Positions 44,856 through 53,628 of a stretch of DNA of 64,000 bases are shown in pieces. Source of the DNA: Hyphomicrobium sp. (GTDB taxonomy: Bacteria; Pseudomonadota; Alphaproteobacteria; Rhizobiales; Hyphomicrobiaceae). How positions within the stretch are numbered: position 1 is the stretch's first letter; each line of letters opens with the position of its first letter. Both the position numbers and the translations under genes were made by a program. A model generated the notes under the pieces. It worked only from the letters and a program-made list of their open reading frames with translations. It did no database searches and was not told the origin of the DNA. The DNA lies in assembly GCA_021732485.1 (NCBI GenBank), contig JAKFUV010000001.1:81840-145839 (forward strand), given 5' to 3'.

Positions 44856-45896
44856 ATGACGAAGTATAAGCTCGAATACGTTTGGCTGGACGGCTACACG
44901 CCGGTGCCAAATCTGCGTGGAAAAACGCAGATCAAGGAATATAGCGCTTTTCCGGAACTCGAAGACTTGCCGTTGTGGGGATTTGACGGCAGCTCGACCA
45001 TGCAAGCCGAAGGCAGAAGTTCGGATTGCGTCTTGAAGCCGGTCCGCGTGTTTCCAGACAGCGAGCGCATCAACGGCGTGCTGGTCATGTGCGAAGTCAT
45101 GATGCCAGATGGCAAAACTCCGCACGCGTCCAACAAGCGCGCGACCATTCTCGATGACGAGGGCGCGTGGTTTGGCTTTGAGCAGGAATACTTTTTCTAT
45201 CAGAACGGCCGTCCGCTCGGCTTCCCCGAGTCCGGCTATCCGGCACCGCAGGGCCCGTATTACACCGGCGTCGGCTATAGCAAGGTTGGCAGCGTCGCCC
45301 GCAAGATCGTCGAAGAGCATCTCGACATTTGCTTAGCAGCCGGCATCAACCACGAAGGCATCAACGCCGAAGTGGCCAAAGGTCAGTGGGAATTCCAGAT
45401 TTTCGGCAAGGGCTCAAGGAGAGCCGCCGATGAAATGTGGATGGCACGTTACCTCATGGAACGACTGACGGAGAAATACGGCATCGACATCGAATATCAT
45501 TGCAAGCCGCTCGGCGCCACGGACTGGAACGGCTCCGGCATGCACGCCAACTTCTCAACCACGTATCTGCGTGAAGTCGGTGGCAAGGCGTACTTCGAAA
45601 AACTGATGGCAGCATTCGAAGCCGCGCGCGAAGACCACATCGCGGTCTATGGCCCAGACAACCACCTCCGTCTGACGGGTCACCACGAAACGCAGTCCAT
45701 CCATCAGTTTAGCTACGGCATCGCCGATCGCGGCGCGTCGATCCGCGTGCCACACAGCTTCGCCAACAATGGCTACAAGGGCTATCTGGAAGATCGCCGT
45801 CCGAACTCGCAAGGCGATCCCTATCAGATCGCGTCGCAGATCTTGAAGACGATCGCATCGGTGCCATTGGAAGCCGGCGCACGCGCCGCAGCGTAA
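44856..45896 (+). CDS. glnII: Glutamine synthetase type II (eukaryotic-like)
   Basis: A 346-residue enzyme of the short, eukaryotic-type GSII family. Motifs visible are LWGFDGSSTMQAEG, WFGFEQEYFFY with metal-binding Glu residues, GINHEGINAEVAKGQWEFQI, TDWNGSGMHANFSTTYLR and GIADRGASIRVP. It assimilates ammonia into glutamine. GSII occurs alongside GSI in rhizobia and relatives. The ATG at 44856 fits GAGGAG at 44841; a GTG six bases earlier is possible. Confidence 0.97.
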   Translation: MTKYKLEYVWLDGYTPVPNLRGKTQIKEYSAFPELEDLPLWGFDGSSTMQAEGRSSDCVLKPVRVFPDSERINGVLVMCEVMMPDGKTPHASNKRATILDDEGAWFGFEQEYFFYQNGRPLGFPESGYPAPQGPYYTGVGYSKVGSVARKIVEEHLDICLAAGINHEGINAEVAKGQWEFQIFGKGSRRAADEMWMARYLMERLTEKYGIDIEYHCKPLGATDWNGSGMHANFSTTYLREVGGKAYFEKLMAAFEAAREDHIAVYGPDNHLRLTGHHETQSIHQFSYGIADRGASIRVPHSFANNGYKGYLEDRRPNSQGDPYQIASQILKTIASVPLEAGARAAA

Positions 45897-45900
45897 CCGA

Positions 45901-46860
45901 TTACAGCTTGCCTGCCCTGACGCCGCCGCGCCCGCCAGAGCGCGGCGGCGTTTTGCTATGCAAAGTCCAGGTGGGCCGATCGCCGAAACGTCTGACGAGG
46001 AAATCGAGGAACACGCGAACACTGGTCGAGAGGTGGCGGCTCGGTGCGTACAATCCTGAGATCGTCAATGGGTCCAACTCATAGTCTGTGAGCACTGCCT
46101 TCAAGCGGCCAGCCTGAATATCGGCGCCGGCAATGAAGGCCGGCAACAGCGCAATGCCGGCGCCTTTGATCGCTGCCGCCCGCAAGACCTCACCGTTGTT
46201 CGAGCATAGCCGGTAACGCACGGTGACGCTTTCGAGCGCTCGATTACCTTTCAATTTCCATTGCGTGCCGGTCGCCGACAATCCGTAGTGCAAGCACGCG
46301 TGTTGCGCTAAATCGGCAGTCGTCCTTGGCTCTTTGTTGGCTTTGAGATACCGAGGCGAGGCGCACAGCACCATCTGCGTCGCGGTGATCTTACGGGCGA
46401 TCAAACTGGAATCCGTCAAGTTGGCGATGCGGATCGTGATGTCGTGGCCGTCTTCAATCGGATCGACCAACCGATCATTCAGCGTCAACTGAATGGAAAT
46501 ATCGCGATACTCCGCCATGAAGTCGATGACGGCATCGGCGAGATGCAGGGTGCCGAAAGACATCGGCGCGTTGACCCGCAGCAAGCCGCGTGGCGCACCC
46601 TGCGAACCCGAGATGGAGGCATCGACATCGGCCACTTCGGCGAGAATGGCTTTCGCCCGCTCGAAGTAGGCGAGCCCTGCGGCGGTCGGAGACACGACCC
46701 GGGTGGTGCGCTGAAGAAGCTGGATACCAAGCTCCGCCTCCAGTGCCTGGATCAATTTGCTGACAGCCGATCGTGACACGTTGAGCCGCCGCGCCGCAGC
46801 GGCGAACCCGCCTTGCGACACCGTCTCGACAAAGGCTGACATGCGCGCGAATTTATCCAA
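45901..46860 (-). CDS. LysR-family regulator divergent from the pirin gene
   Basis: A 319-residue LysR protein of the common group opening MDKFARMSAFVETVSQGGFA, with the HTH AAARRLNVSRSAVSKLIQAL and a standard effector domain (HDITIRIANLTDSSLIARKI). The start is a TTG at 46860, the form expected from homologues; an ATG six codons in is the alternative. It faces the pirin gene across 129 bp and probably regulates it. Its last codons (PPRSGGRGGVRAG) are encoded by the GC-rich terminator hairpin of glnII, so the C-terminal tail may be incidental. Confidence 0.88.
   Translation of the reverse strand: MDKFARMSAFVETVSQGGFAAAARRLNVSRSAVSKLIQALEAELGIQLLQRTTRVVSPTAAGLAYFERAKAILAEVADVDASISGSQGAPRGLLRVNAPMSFGTLHLADAVIDFMAEYRDISIQLTLNDRLVDPIEDGHDITIRIANLTDSSLIARKITATQMVLCASPRYLKANKEPRTTADLAQHACLHYGLSATGTQWKLKGNRALESVTVRYRLCSNNGEVLRAAAIKGAGIALLPAFIAGADIQAGRLKAVLTDYELDPLTISGLYAPSRHLSTSVRVFLDFLVRRFGDRPTWTLHSKTPPRSGGRGGVRAGKL
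45920..45954 (+). terminator. Intrinsic terminator of glnII
   Basis: A 12-bp perfect GC-rich stem (ACGCCGCCGCGC at 45920-45931, GCGCGGCGGCGT at 45940-45951) with an 8-nt loop is followed by TTT. It begins 24 bases after the glnII stop and lies inside the 3' end of the convergent LysR gene. Confidence 0.9.
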
Positions 46861-46989
46861 GGGGGTATTGTTTCCTTTGGCACTACAGTCTGATGAATAA
46901 TCTCATAATTGTAGAACTTGCGCCACATCATTACGTCTAAGGCCAACGCAGCGGCGCTGTTCGTCCGCTCAGAGTTGAGGAGAACCGAC

Positions 46990-47691
46990 ATGATTGCCAT
47001 TCGTAAAGCCGACGACCGCGGCAGGGCCAATTTCGGTTGGCTCGATAGTCGCCACACTTTTTCGTTCGGCCAGTATTACGACGAACGCCATATGGGTTTC
47101 GGGCCGCTACGCGTGATCAACGATGATCGCGTCGCGCCCGGCCGTGGCTTCGAAACACATGGCCACAAGGATATGGAAATCATCTCTTACGTCCTGGATG
47201 GCGGGCTGGCGCACAAAGACAGCATCGGTACCGGATCGGTGATCAAGCCGGGCGACGTGCAAATCATGTCGGCGGGCACCGGAATTCGCCATAGCGAATT
47301 CAACGCCTCAGCCACCGAGCCCGTTCACTTCCTGCAAATCTGGGTGATCCCGGAAAAAAATGGATTGCCGCCCCGCTATGAGCAAAAGGCTTTTACGGAG
47401 GCCGAAAAGCAGGGCGTCCTGAAACTTGTCGGATCGCCAGACGGCCGGGATGGCTCGGTCACGATCAACGCCAACGTTGACTTCTATGCCAGCCGACCGG
47501 GTGACGGCGGTCGTCTGCAGCACACACTACCTGCCGGGCACACCGGCTGGCTGCATGTCGCAACCGGGACAGTGACCGTCGGAACGGCGACGTTGACGGC
47601 CGGCGATGGTGTGTCGTTCGGGCCGGCTGAGACGATCGCTATTCGCGGCGAAAGCTCGGATGCCGAAGTGCTGGTGTTTGATATGGCTTAA
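46990..47691 (+). CDS. Pirin-family bicupin protein
   Basis: A 233-residue pirin/YhaK-like bicupin. The metal-ligand set is recognisable: FETHGHKDMEIISYVLDG in the first cupin and IMSAGTGIRHSEFN after it. Pirins of this size bind Fe or other metals and some have quercetin 2,3-dioxygenase activity. The ATG at 46990 (MIAIRKADDRG) has GAGGAGAACCGAC upstream. Divergent from a LysR gene, a usual regulator-target arrangement. Confidence 0.92.
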   Translation: MIAIRKADDRGRANFGWLDSRHTFSFGQYYDERHMGFGPLRVINDDRVAPGRGFETHGHKDMEIISYVLDGGLAHKDSIGTGSVIKPGDVQIMSAGTGIRHSEFNASATEPVHFLQIWVIPEKNGLPPRYEQKAFTEAEKQGVLKLVGSPDGRDGSVTINANVDFYASRPGDGGRLQHTLPAGHTGWLHVATGTVTVGTATLTAGDGVSFGPAETIAIRGESSDAEVLVFDMA

Positions 47692-47860
47692 CGCGCGCTC
47701 GCGGGCTGTCGCTCGATCCGGCGGCGGCCCACAAAAAATGTTCGCCAGAGATGTCGAAATCACGTTTGCTCAAGGCTCATGGGGCAGAGGCCGGCACAAG
47801 GCCCGCTTCGCCCGGTAGCGCCGATCCGGTGCTGCTACCCAAAAAAGGAGATTTCGACCC

Positions 47861-48220
47861 ATGCAGTACATGCTGATGTACACCGAACCGGAAAGCAAAT
47901 TCGCCGAACGCAATGATCCCAAAGCGGCGCCGGACTATTGGGGCGCCTGGAGCACCTATATCGGCGCGATGTCGGCGGCCGGCATCGTCGTCAATGGAGA
48001 TGGATTGCAACCACCGCATATGGCAACGACCATCCGCGTTCGCGACGGCCAGCGCGAGGTGCAGGATGGCCCGTTCGCCGACAGCAAGGAGCAGCTTGGC
48101 GGATACTTCGTCATCGAAGTCGCGGGACTCGATGAAGCTATGACGTGGGCGGCGAAATCTCCATCCGCCGTCTATGGTTCGGTCGAAGTGCGGCCGGTTC
48201 TACCGCCGATGAAACCGTAA
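47861..48220 (+). CDS. DGPF/YCII-domain protein
   Basis: A 119-residue YCII-like protein with the DGPF motif (VQDGPFADSKEQLGGYFVIE) and MQYMLMYTEPE opening. Proteins of this type are genetically and functionally linked to ECF42 sigma factors. A perfect AAAGGAG precedes the ATG, and the sigma gene begins 11 bp downstream. Confidence 0.93.
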   Translation: MQYMLMYTEPESKFAERNDPKAAPDYWGAWSTYIGAMSAAGIVVNGDGLQPPHMATTIRVRDGQREVQDGPFADSKEQLGGYFVIEVAGLDEAMTWAAKSPSAVYGSVEVRPVLPPMKP

Positions 48221-48231
48221 GGAGAGCGGCC

Positions 48232-49452
48232 GTGTCCGACGCGCGCCAGGTTGCCGAAGCTGCGGCGCGCGCCTCCTACGGCCGCCTGGTCGCGCTGCTT
48301 GCCAGTCGAACGCGAGATATCGCGGCTGCCGAAGACGCGTTATCGGAAGCGTTCGCGACGGCGCTTCGCGTCTGGCCCGAACGCGGTGTACCGGACAAGC
48401 CCGAGGCATGGTTGCTGACTGCGGCGCGGCGCGAACTCAGCCACACCGCCCGCGCCGCCAGCGTCCGTGCATCCGCCCAACATCTGATCGAGCTCGCATC
48501 TGCGCATGCCGTTCAGCCTGACAACACGGCGTTTCCCGACGATCGGCTGAAGCTTCTGTTCGTTTGCGCGCATCCAGCAATCGATGCCGGTATACGCACG
48601 CCTCTGATGCTGCAAACCGTGCTTGGCCTCGATGCCTCGCGGATCGCCGCCGCATTCGTGGTTGCTCCGTCAGCCATGGGACAACGGTTGGTTCGCGCCA
48701 AAACGAAAATTCGCGATTCAGGGCTTGAGTTTCGCATCCCCGATTGCGATGAGCGCGCGACCCGCTTGGCGGATGTCTTACAAGCCGTGTACGCCGCCTT
48801 CAGCACCGGCTGGGATGATGTCTCCGGCGCCGATGACACCGTTCGAGGGCTTTCGGGGGAAGCCATTTTTCTGGGTCGGCTTTTGGTCGCGCTAATGCCG
48901 AGAGAACCGGAACCCAAAGGGCTGCTGGCTCTGATGTTGTATTGCGAGGCACGGCGGCCAGCGCGGCGATGTCGTGACGGCGGCTTCGTTCCGCTTCGCA
49001 CGCAGGACACACGGCTCTGGTCGCGCGACATGATCATCGAGGCCGAAGGCCTGTTGACGTCGGCATCACGTGCAAAAATCTTTGGGCGGTTTCAGTGTGA
49101 GGCGGCGATTCAATCGGTCCATTGCCAACGCAGCGTCACCGGCCGGACCCACTGGCCAGCGCTCATTCGTTTGTACGATCTGCTCGCTCATCATGAGACA
49201 ACGCTGGGTGTGCTGGTCAGCCGCGCAGCCGTGATCGCTACAAGCGGCGACGCTGCTTTGGCCAAACAATTGCTCAATCAATTGCCCATCGAGCGCATCG
49301 ACAGCTATCAGCCGTATTGGGTCACGCGCGCCTACGTTTACCGCCAACTGGCTGACCACAACGGAGCGCGCGATGCCGCACGCCGGGCGATATCCCTGAC
49401 GCACGATCCGGCCGTGCGCGCCTACCTCAGTGAAACTTACAATGTTCGGTGA
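48232..49452 (+). CDS. ECF sigma factor, ECF42/DGPF-associated type
   Basis: A protein of about 406 residues. The first 180 residues have the sigma2 and sigma4 regions (ASYGRLVALLASRTRDIAAA, AAAFVVAPSAMGQRLVRAK); the remaining 220 residues are a helical, TPR-like extension (FSTGWDDVSG, LLALMLYCEARRPARR, AYVYRQLADHNGARDAARRA). This is the ECF42 plan, in which the extension rather than an anti-sigma factor controls activity. The GTG at 48232 has AAGGAG upstream and immediately follows the DGPF gene. Inferred target: the DGPF gene itself. Confidence 0.9.
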   Translation: MSDARQVAEAAARASYGRLVALLASRTRDIAAAEDALSEAFATALRVWPERGVPDKPEAWLLTAARRELSHTARAASVRASAQHLIELASAHAVQPDNTAFPDDRLKLLFVCAHPAIDAGIRTPLMLQTVLGLDASRIAAAFVVAPSAMGQRLVRAKTKIRDSGLEFRIPDCDERATRLADVLQAVYAAFSTGWDDVSGADDTVRGLSGEAIFLGRLLVALMPREPEPKGLLALMLYCEARRPARRCRDGGFVPLRTQDTRLWSRDMIIEAEGLLTSASRAKIFGRFQCEAAIQSVHCQRSVTGRTHWPALIRLYDLLAHHETTLGVLVSRAAVIATSGDAALAKQLLNQLPIERIDSYQPYWVTRAYVYRQLADHNGARDAARRAISLTHDPAVRAYLSETYNVR

Positions 49453-49482
49453 GGCGATCGACGAAAGCAGCGCGTCGGCAGC

Positions 49483-50301
49483 TCAGGTCGGTCGGTCGGG
49501 CTGAAACCAGGGGAATGCCCGTTTTTGCAAGGCGACGAGTGCTGTATCCATCAACCAAGCAATCAGCGTGATCCACGCAACATACGGCAAGATCACATCC
49601 ATCGCCAAAAACCGCCGCACCAGGAAGATGCGATAGCCAAGGCCGCTGGTCGCCGCGATGGCCTCAGCCGAAATCAAAAAGATCCAGGCTGGGATTAGCG
49701 CGAACCGGGTTGCGATGATGAGCTTTGGTAGGATCTGCGGCAGCACGATCCGTAGCAACATTTGCCATGTCGAAGCCCCAAGCGTTTGCGCCTTGATAAT
49801 CATCTCATGGGGGATTTCTTTCACCCCGAGCGCCACGGCGCGCAGCATGACAGGCGCTGTGCCGATCACGATCAAGGCAATTTTTGACAGCTCTTCCAGG
49901 CCGACCAGGATAAACAGGATTGGCAGCACGGTGATCGGCGGAATGAGCGAGAAGGCAGCGACGAACGACGACAGCAGCGCTCGTATCCACGGGATGAAGC
50001 CCATCAACACCCCGACCACCAGCGAGATCATGACCGAGATCGATAATCCAGAACCAAGCCGCCATAAACTGATCGCTGTATCCGACCAGAGCAAATAGTC
50101 GCCGGTGCGCTTGTCTTGAACAAACGCATACTCCTTCATGGTGGTCGCCATTTGCACAAGTGACGGCAATACTTTGTCAGCCGGATTTACGCTCAGTCGG
50201 GCATGGCTGCCGATGGCGTAAGCGACCATCATGACAACAAACGGCAACGCGGCGAGAAACGCCGTGAGGCCACGGCCTGGAATTTTATTGATGATGCGCA
50301 T
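49483..50301 (-). CDS. ABC transporter permease of the guanidine-riboswitch operon
   Basis: A 272-residue permease of the SsuC/TauC/NrtB family, about six helices, with the EAA-type loop (IIKAQTLGASTWQMLLRIVL) and SAEAIAATSGLGYRIFLVRR. It is the last gene of the minus-strand operon led by the guanidine-I riboswitch and lies 6 bp after the unrecognised gene. The partner binding protein is at 52421-53497. No ATPase gene is present in the operon or near it, so the transporter must borrow one or have it elsewhere. Confidence 0.92.
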   Translation of the reverse strand: MRIINKIPGRGLTAFLAALPFVVMMVAYAIGSHARLSVNPADKVLPSLVQMATTMKEYAFVQDKRTGDYLLWSDTAISLWRLGSGLSISVMISLVVGVLMGFIPWIRALLSSFVAAFSLIPPITVLPILFILVGLEELSKIALIVIGTAPVMLRAVALGVKEIPHEMIIKAQTLGASTWQMLLRIVLPQILPKLIIATRFALIPAWIFLISAEAIAATSGLGYRIFLVRRFLAMDVILPYVAWITLIAWLMDTALVALQKRAFPWFQPDRPT

Positions 50302-50307
50302 GGTCGA

Positions 50308-51246
50308 TCAGGTCACCTGGGTAGACGCGGACGCGAGCAACGTGTCGGCCTCGGACTGCAGCCAGGCGAGCTTGTCTGCAGGCGCCGACGTTGATAGGGG
50401 GAACGATACGCCAGCTTCAAGACTGTCGATACGCCAAAGCCGGCTGGCGGTGCCGGGGCAATCCGTGACGCGCTGGCTGATCACGCCGGGTGTCGATGTC
50501 GGCGAGAAATCCGATGCGAAATGCGCAGCGGCGCCTTCGCGCCGAGGGTCCGTCGAGATTTCGATGGTAAAGTCACCCTGACGCTTGATGGCATAATCGA
50601 CGGTACAATCCAAAACCTGTTGGACGGCGGCGATCGGATTTGAGCTTGCGCGAATGAAATCCTGGGCGCGGGTGCCGGCTGGCAACTCCTGCCGCCGCGC
50701 GATGGCACAGATGACATGATCGCCGGCCATGACCAAACCCCCGGCGCGAGCATGTTCGGTCCCCGCATCGTCGACCTCGGCGAGTAGGCGCAGACCCGCG
50801 AGCACGCCCGGCGCACTTGGCTGGAAACGCCAGTCCTCGACATAGATGCCGGACGGCGCAAATTCGATCATGCAGGGGCCGATGCGATGCATCAGCCCAG
50901 GTTCAGGATATTTGTCGTAGGGCTGAAATCCAATCCAATCTGACCATGACATCGTGCCGGCCGTCCAAGCGGTGGTCGCGGTTCCGCCTTCGACGCTCGC
51001 CAGCAACGCCAAGCTTTCAGCATCCAGGTCTTCAAGCCGATCGGCACTCGTCAGGCGCGGGCGCGCGGCGTGCACGCGGATGTCGCCGGTCATCGCATGC
51101 GACTGCACCCAGCGAACCCGTGTGGTGGTATCGACAGCGCCGGTCGCAAAGGTGATCGAGTTCCGGACCACGGTGCCGAAGGCCCAAGCAGGCACCGTCG
51201 GCCGGGCGGCGGTCGCGGCGATCGCAGCGAGGTCGTCCAATGTCAT
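50308..51246 (-). CDS. Uncharacterised protein in the guanidine-riboswitch operon
   Basis: A 312-residue soluble protein, no signal peptide and no membrane segment. I do not recognise its family. The middle has aromatic-rich stretches (TMSWSDWIGFQPYDKYPEPG, GIYVEDWRFQPS) followed by GGLVMAGDHVICAIARR, and the sequence looks beta-rich, perhaps calycin- or cupin-like. No catalytic motif is evident. It is flanked closely by the 2OG oxygenase (58 bp) and the permease (6 bp), so it should act with the oxygenase on the same compound. Confidence 0.8.
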   Translation of the reverse strand: MTLDDLAAIAATAARPTVPAWAFGTVVRNSITFATGAVDTTTRVRWVQSHAMTGDIRVHAARPRLTSADRLEDLDAESLALLASVEGGTATTAWTAGTMSWSDWIGFQPYDKYPEPGLMHRIGPCMIEFAPSGIYVEDWRFQPSAPGVLAGLRLLAEVDDAGTEHARAGGLVMAGDHVICAIARRQELPAGTRAQDFIRASSNPIAAVQQVLDCTVDYAIKRQGDFTIEISTDPRREGAAAHFASDFSPTSTPGVISQRVTDCPGTASRLWRIDSLEAGVSFPLSTSAPADKLAWLQSEADTLLASASTQVT

Positions 51247-51304
51247 GGTATCCCCAGAGCTTCAGCGAACATCGCACCTGGCAATTTGCCATCCACACTT
51301 GCCG

Positions 51305-52348
51305 TCACGGCGTTTGACGCTGCCGCGCTTCCTGGCCGAAGCTCGACAGCGCCATCGAGCTATCAGGAAGCTTGAGTGTGCCGTCGGCCAGTCTGCGCTT
51401 GAGATATTCAAACGTTTGAGCGGTCTGCGCGAACAGGTGATCGCCCGCGACCATCGGCGGGTATTTTGCCGGATTGGCTGGCGACACGAACTGATCGAGG
51501 GGCGCGACCATGGTATGGTAGTCACAGCTCGCGAAGTAGGGAAATGAGTAGCGCTCTTCACCGACCTTGCGGACCCGGTGCGAGGTAGCGGCAAACGTGC
51601 CGTTGGTCCAGGCTTCAATCATGTCGCCGATGTTGATGACGAACGCATCTGGCATCGGAGGCGCGTCAATCCATTCTCCCAAGCCGTTCATCACTTCGAG
51701 GCCGGGAGCCGTTGGCAACAAAATCGTGAAGCACTCATAATCGGTGTGCGCGCCAATGCCGGGTTCATCGACAGGCGCATCCGTCGTGAACGGATAGTGG
51801 ATGAGCCGCAACTGGCTCGCCGGCTTGGTCAAGTGCGCCTCGAACCAGTCTTCCGGCATATCGAGCGCGAGCGCAAATCCGGCGAATAGCTTGCGCGCCA
51901 ATTCCGCAACTTCGGCGTAGTACGCAGCAACAGCTGTGCGGAATGCGGCATCGTCGGGCCACTGGACCGGGCCTAGGAACGGCGTGGTGGCAGCAATCAC
52001 GTCAGGGTCGTCAGCCGATACATCAAGTGAAATGTCGAACGCTTCTTTTCGATCCGGCTTCGATCCGTAGAAACTTTCTTCGCCTTGCGGAACATAGCCC
52101 GAGTGGTTCGACGACTTGCCGATGTAGCAGGCCATTTTTTGCTCAAGCGGTTGAGCGAAGAACGCTTTGGTGACGGCCAGCAGGTCGTCGCGACGTTGTC
52201 GGCTGATCGGATGGCCGACGACATAGAAGAAGCCGGAATCGCGCGATGCGGCGCCCATTTCGTGGGCGACGGCGCGGCGTTTGCCGATGTCGCTAGAGTA
52301 GAGGTTCGAGATGTCGAGGATGGGAAGTTGAGTGAAAGCCGTGGCCAT
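51305..52348 (-). CDS. 2-oxoglutarate/Fe(II)-dependent oxygenase, isopenicillin N synthase-like
   Basis: A 347-residue non-haem iron oxygenase. The N-terminal DIOX_N domain begins LPILDISNLYS and includes SGFFYVVGHPIS. The jelly-roll core carries the facial triad His201, Asp203 (GIGAHTDYECFTIL) and His257 (AATSHRV), and the 2-oxoglutarate clamp Arg266-x-Ser268 (RYSFPYF). Plant and bacterial relatives include the ethylene-forming enzyme and homoarginine hydroxylase, both of which act on guanidino compounds. The gene sits between the binding-protein gene and the unrecognised gene under a guanidine-I riboswitch. Oxidation of guanidine or a guanidino compound is inferred. Confidence 0.92.
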   Translation of the reverse strand: MATAFTQLPILDISNLYSSDIGKRRAVAHEMGAASRDSGFFYVVGHPISRQRRDDLLAVTKAFFAQPLEQKMACYIGKSSNHSGYVPQGEESFYGSKPDRKEAFDISLDVSADDPDVIAATTPFLGPVQWPDDAAFRTAVAAYYAEVAELARKLFAGFALALDMPEDWFEAHLTKPASQLRLIHYPFTTDAPVDEPGIGAHTDYECFTILLPTAPGLEVMNGLGEWIDAPPMPDAFVINIGDMIEAWTNGTFAATSHRVRKVGEERYSFPYFASCDYHTMVAPLDQFVSPANPAKYPPMVAGDHLFAQTAQTFEYLKRRLADGTLKLPDSSMALSSFGQEARQRQTP

Positions 52349-52420
52349 CTGGAAATCTCTTTTGATCAGGTGACATGCGCCGGGCCGCAGTCAACGGCCG
52401 GCGCATATCATCACTGCTGT

Positions 52421-53497
52421 TTAAAGTTTGCCGTCCACTGCCATTTTCTTGTAGCTGGCATCGAAGCGTAGCTTGATGTTGTCTTTCGAACCAAGCACCG
52501 AGCCGTCGGCAAACTCGATGCCGATGTCGTCGACGCTCTTCGCGCTTTGGCCAAACAGGCCTTTTTCGAACGAGAACTTGCGGACGTAATCAAACTTTTG
52601 CTTGTCCGACGGATCAGTGACGAACGCGTAAGCCTCGGCAGGTGTCGTGAACAGTTTGGTGGTCGCGAGCTGCGCTTCAAAGCCGGCGAGATCGGTTCCC
52701 GATGCCTTGGCCATGCTCTCGAGCGCGGTTTTGGCCGTATCGTCCTTCTTCGCCATGACGGCAAGCGTTTCAAACCAGGCGCCCGTCAGTGCTTTGCCAA
52801 GCGCCGGATTTTCCTTCAGCGTCGCGGTGTTGGCGATCAGCGCATCGACAATCTCGCCGGGAAGTTTCGACGAGTCGAACACGAGATTGGCGTTCTTTTC
52901 TCCGTCGATTGCGGCAAGTGCCGGGTTCCACGCGACGATCGCCGAGACATCGCCGGTCTTGTAGGCCGAGATCCAATCGGCGTCCGACGTGTTGACGATG
53001 GTGATGTCTTTTTCCGTCAAGCCAACTGTGCTCAGCGCCCGTGCCAGGAAGTAGTGCGACACCGATAGTTCAAGCAAATTGACTTTCTGGCCTTTGACAT
53101 CGGCCAGTGAAGTCTTGTCCTTCAGAACGATGCCGTCGTTGCCGTTCGAATAATCTCCGGCAATCAGCACTGTGGTGTCGACCCCACCCACGGACGGAAT
53201 GGCGAGTGCATCCATCGTCGTCGAGGTTGCCGCGTCGAATTTTCCGGCGGTGAACTGATTGATGCATTCGACATAGTCGCCGACCTGCGTCACCTTTATG
53301 GTGATGCCGTACTTGTCAGCCCACTTTTTGACGATGCCGCTGTCGGCGGCATAACCCCACGGCATCCAGCCGGCATAGATCGTCCAGCAAACGGTGAAAT
53401 CTTTTTTGGCTGCTGCTGAAGCACTGAGTGCCGGCAAGACAACGGCCGCCGCGCATCCGAGGGCGAGGCTGGTAAATCGGCGAACGTAACTGGTCAT
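52421..53497 (-). CDS. Periplasmic binding protein, urea-carboxylase/guanidine ABC transporter type
   Basis: A 358-residue solute-binding protein with a signal peptide (MTSYVRRFTSLALGCAAAVV ... SASA). The opening FTVCWTIYAGWMPWGYAADS and GDYVECINQFTAGKFDA match the binding proteins found beside urea carboxylase genes, now regarded as guanidine-linked. The fold is that of the nitrate/sulfonate/taurine group. The ATG at 53497 has AGGAG upstream; the longer frame runs into the riboswitch leader. It is the first gene after the riboswitch, which supports guanidinium or a close analogue as ligand. Confidence 0.9.
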   Translation of the reverse strand: MTSYVRRFTSLALGCAAAVVLPALSASAAAKKDFTVCWTIYAGWMPWGYAADSGIVKKWADKYGITIKVTQVGDYVECINQFTAGKFDAATSTTMDALAIPSVGGVDTTVLIAGDYSNGNDGIVLKDKTSLADVKGQKVNLLELSVSHYFLARALSTVGLTEKDITIVNTSDADWISAYKTGDVSAIVAWNPALAAIDGEKNANLVFDSSKLPGEIVDALIANTATLKENPALGKALTGAWFETLAVMAKKDDTAKTALESMAKASGTDLAGFEAQLATTKLFTTPAEAYAFVTDPSDKQKFDYVRKFSFEKGLFGQSAKSVDDIGIEFADGSVLGSKDNIKLRFDASYKKMAVDGKL

Positions 53498-53628
53498 GAA
53501 AATCTCCTGTTTCGAATGCGCCCGGGATTGCGCCCAGTCGTGCGCCGCATGAAACTTGGAGTACGGACTTCGGGCCACATCATCGTTCAGAGAGGCCGTC
53601 CGTTCGTGAGCCAAGGCTCCGCGCGGTA
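53498..53628 (-). promoter_or_regulatory. Expression platform of the guanidine riboswitch
   Basis: The 131 bases between the aptamer and the binding-protein start have no U-run terminator. The minus-strand octamer GCCTCTCT (53596-53589) is exactly complementary to AGAGAGGC (53695-53688) inside the aptamer, so it could sequester the aptamer when guanidine is absent. The ribosome-binding site AGGAG lies at the right end of the leader next to the ATG. Confidence 0.45.

Noticed and set aside
49483..53497. Simple annotation as a sulfonate or taurine transporter operon
   Set aside because: The riboswitch core and the specific binding-protein type point to guanidinium. The 2OG oxygenase is closer to isopenicillin N synthase-like enzymes than to TauD.
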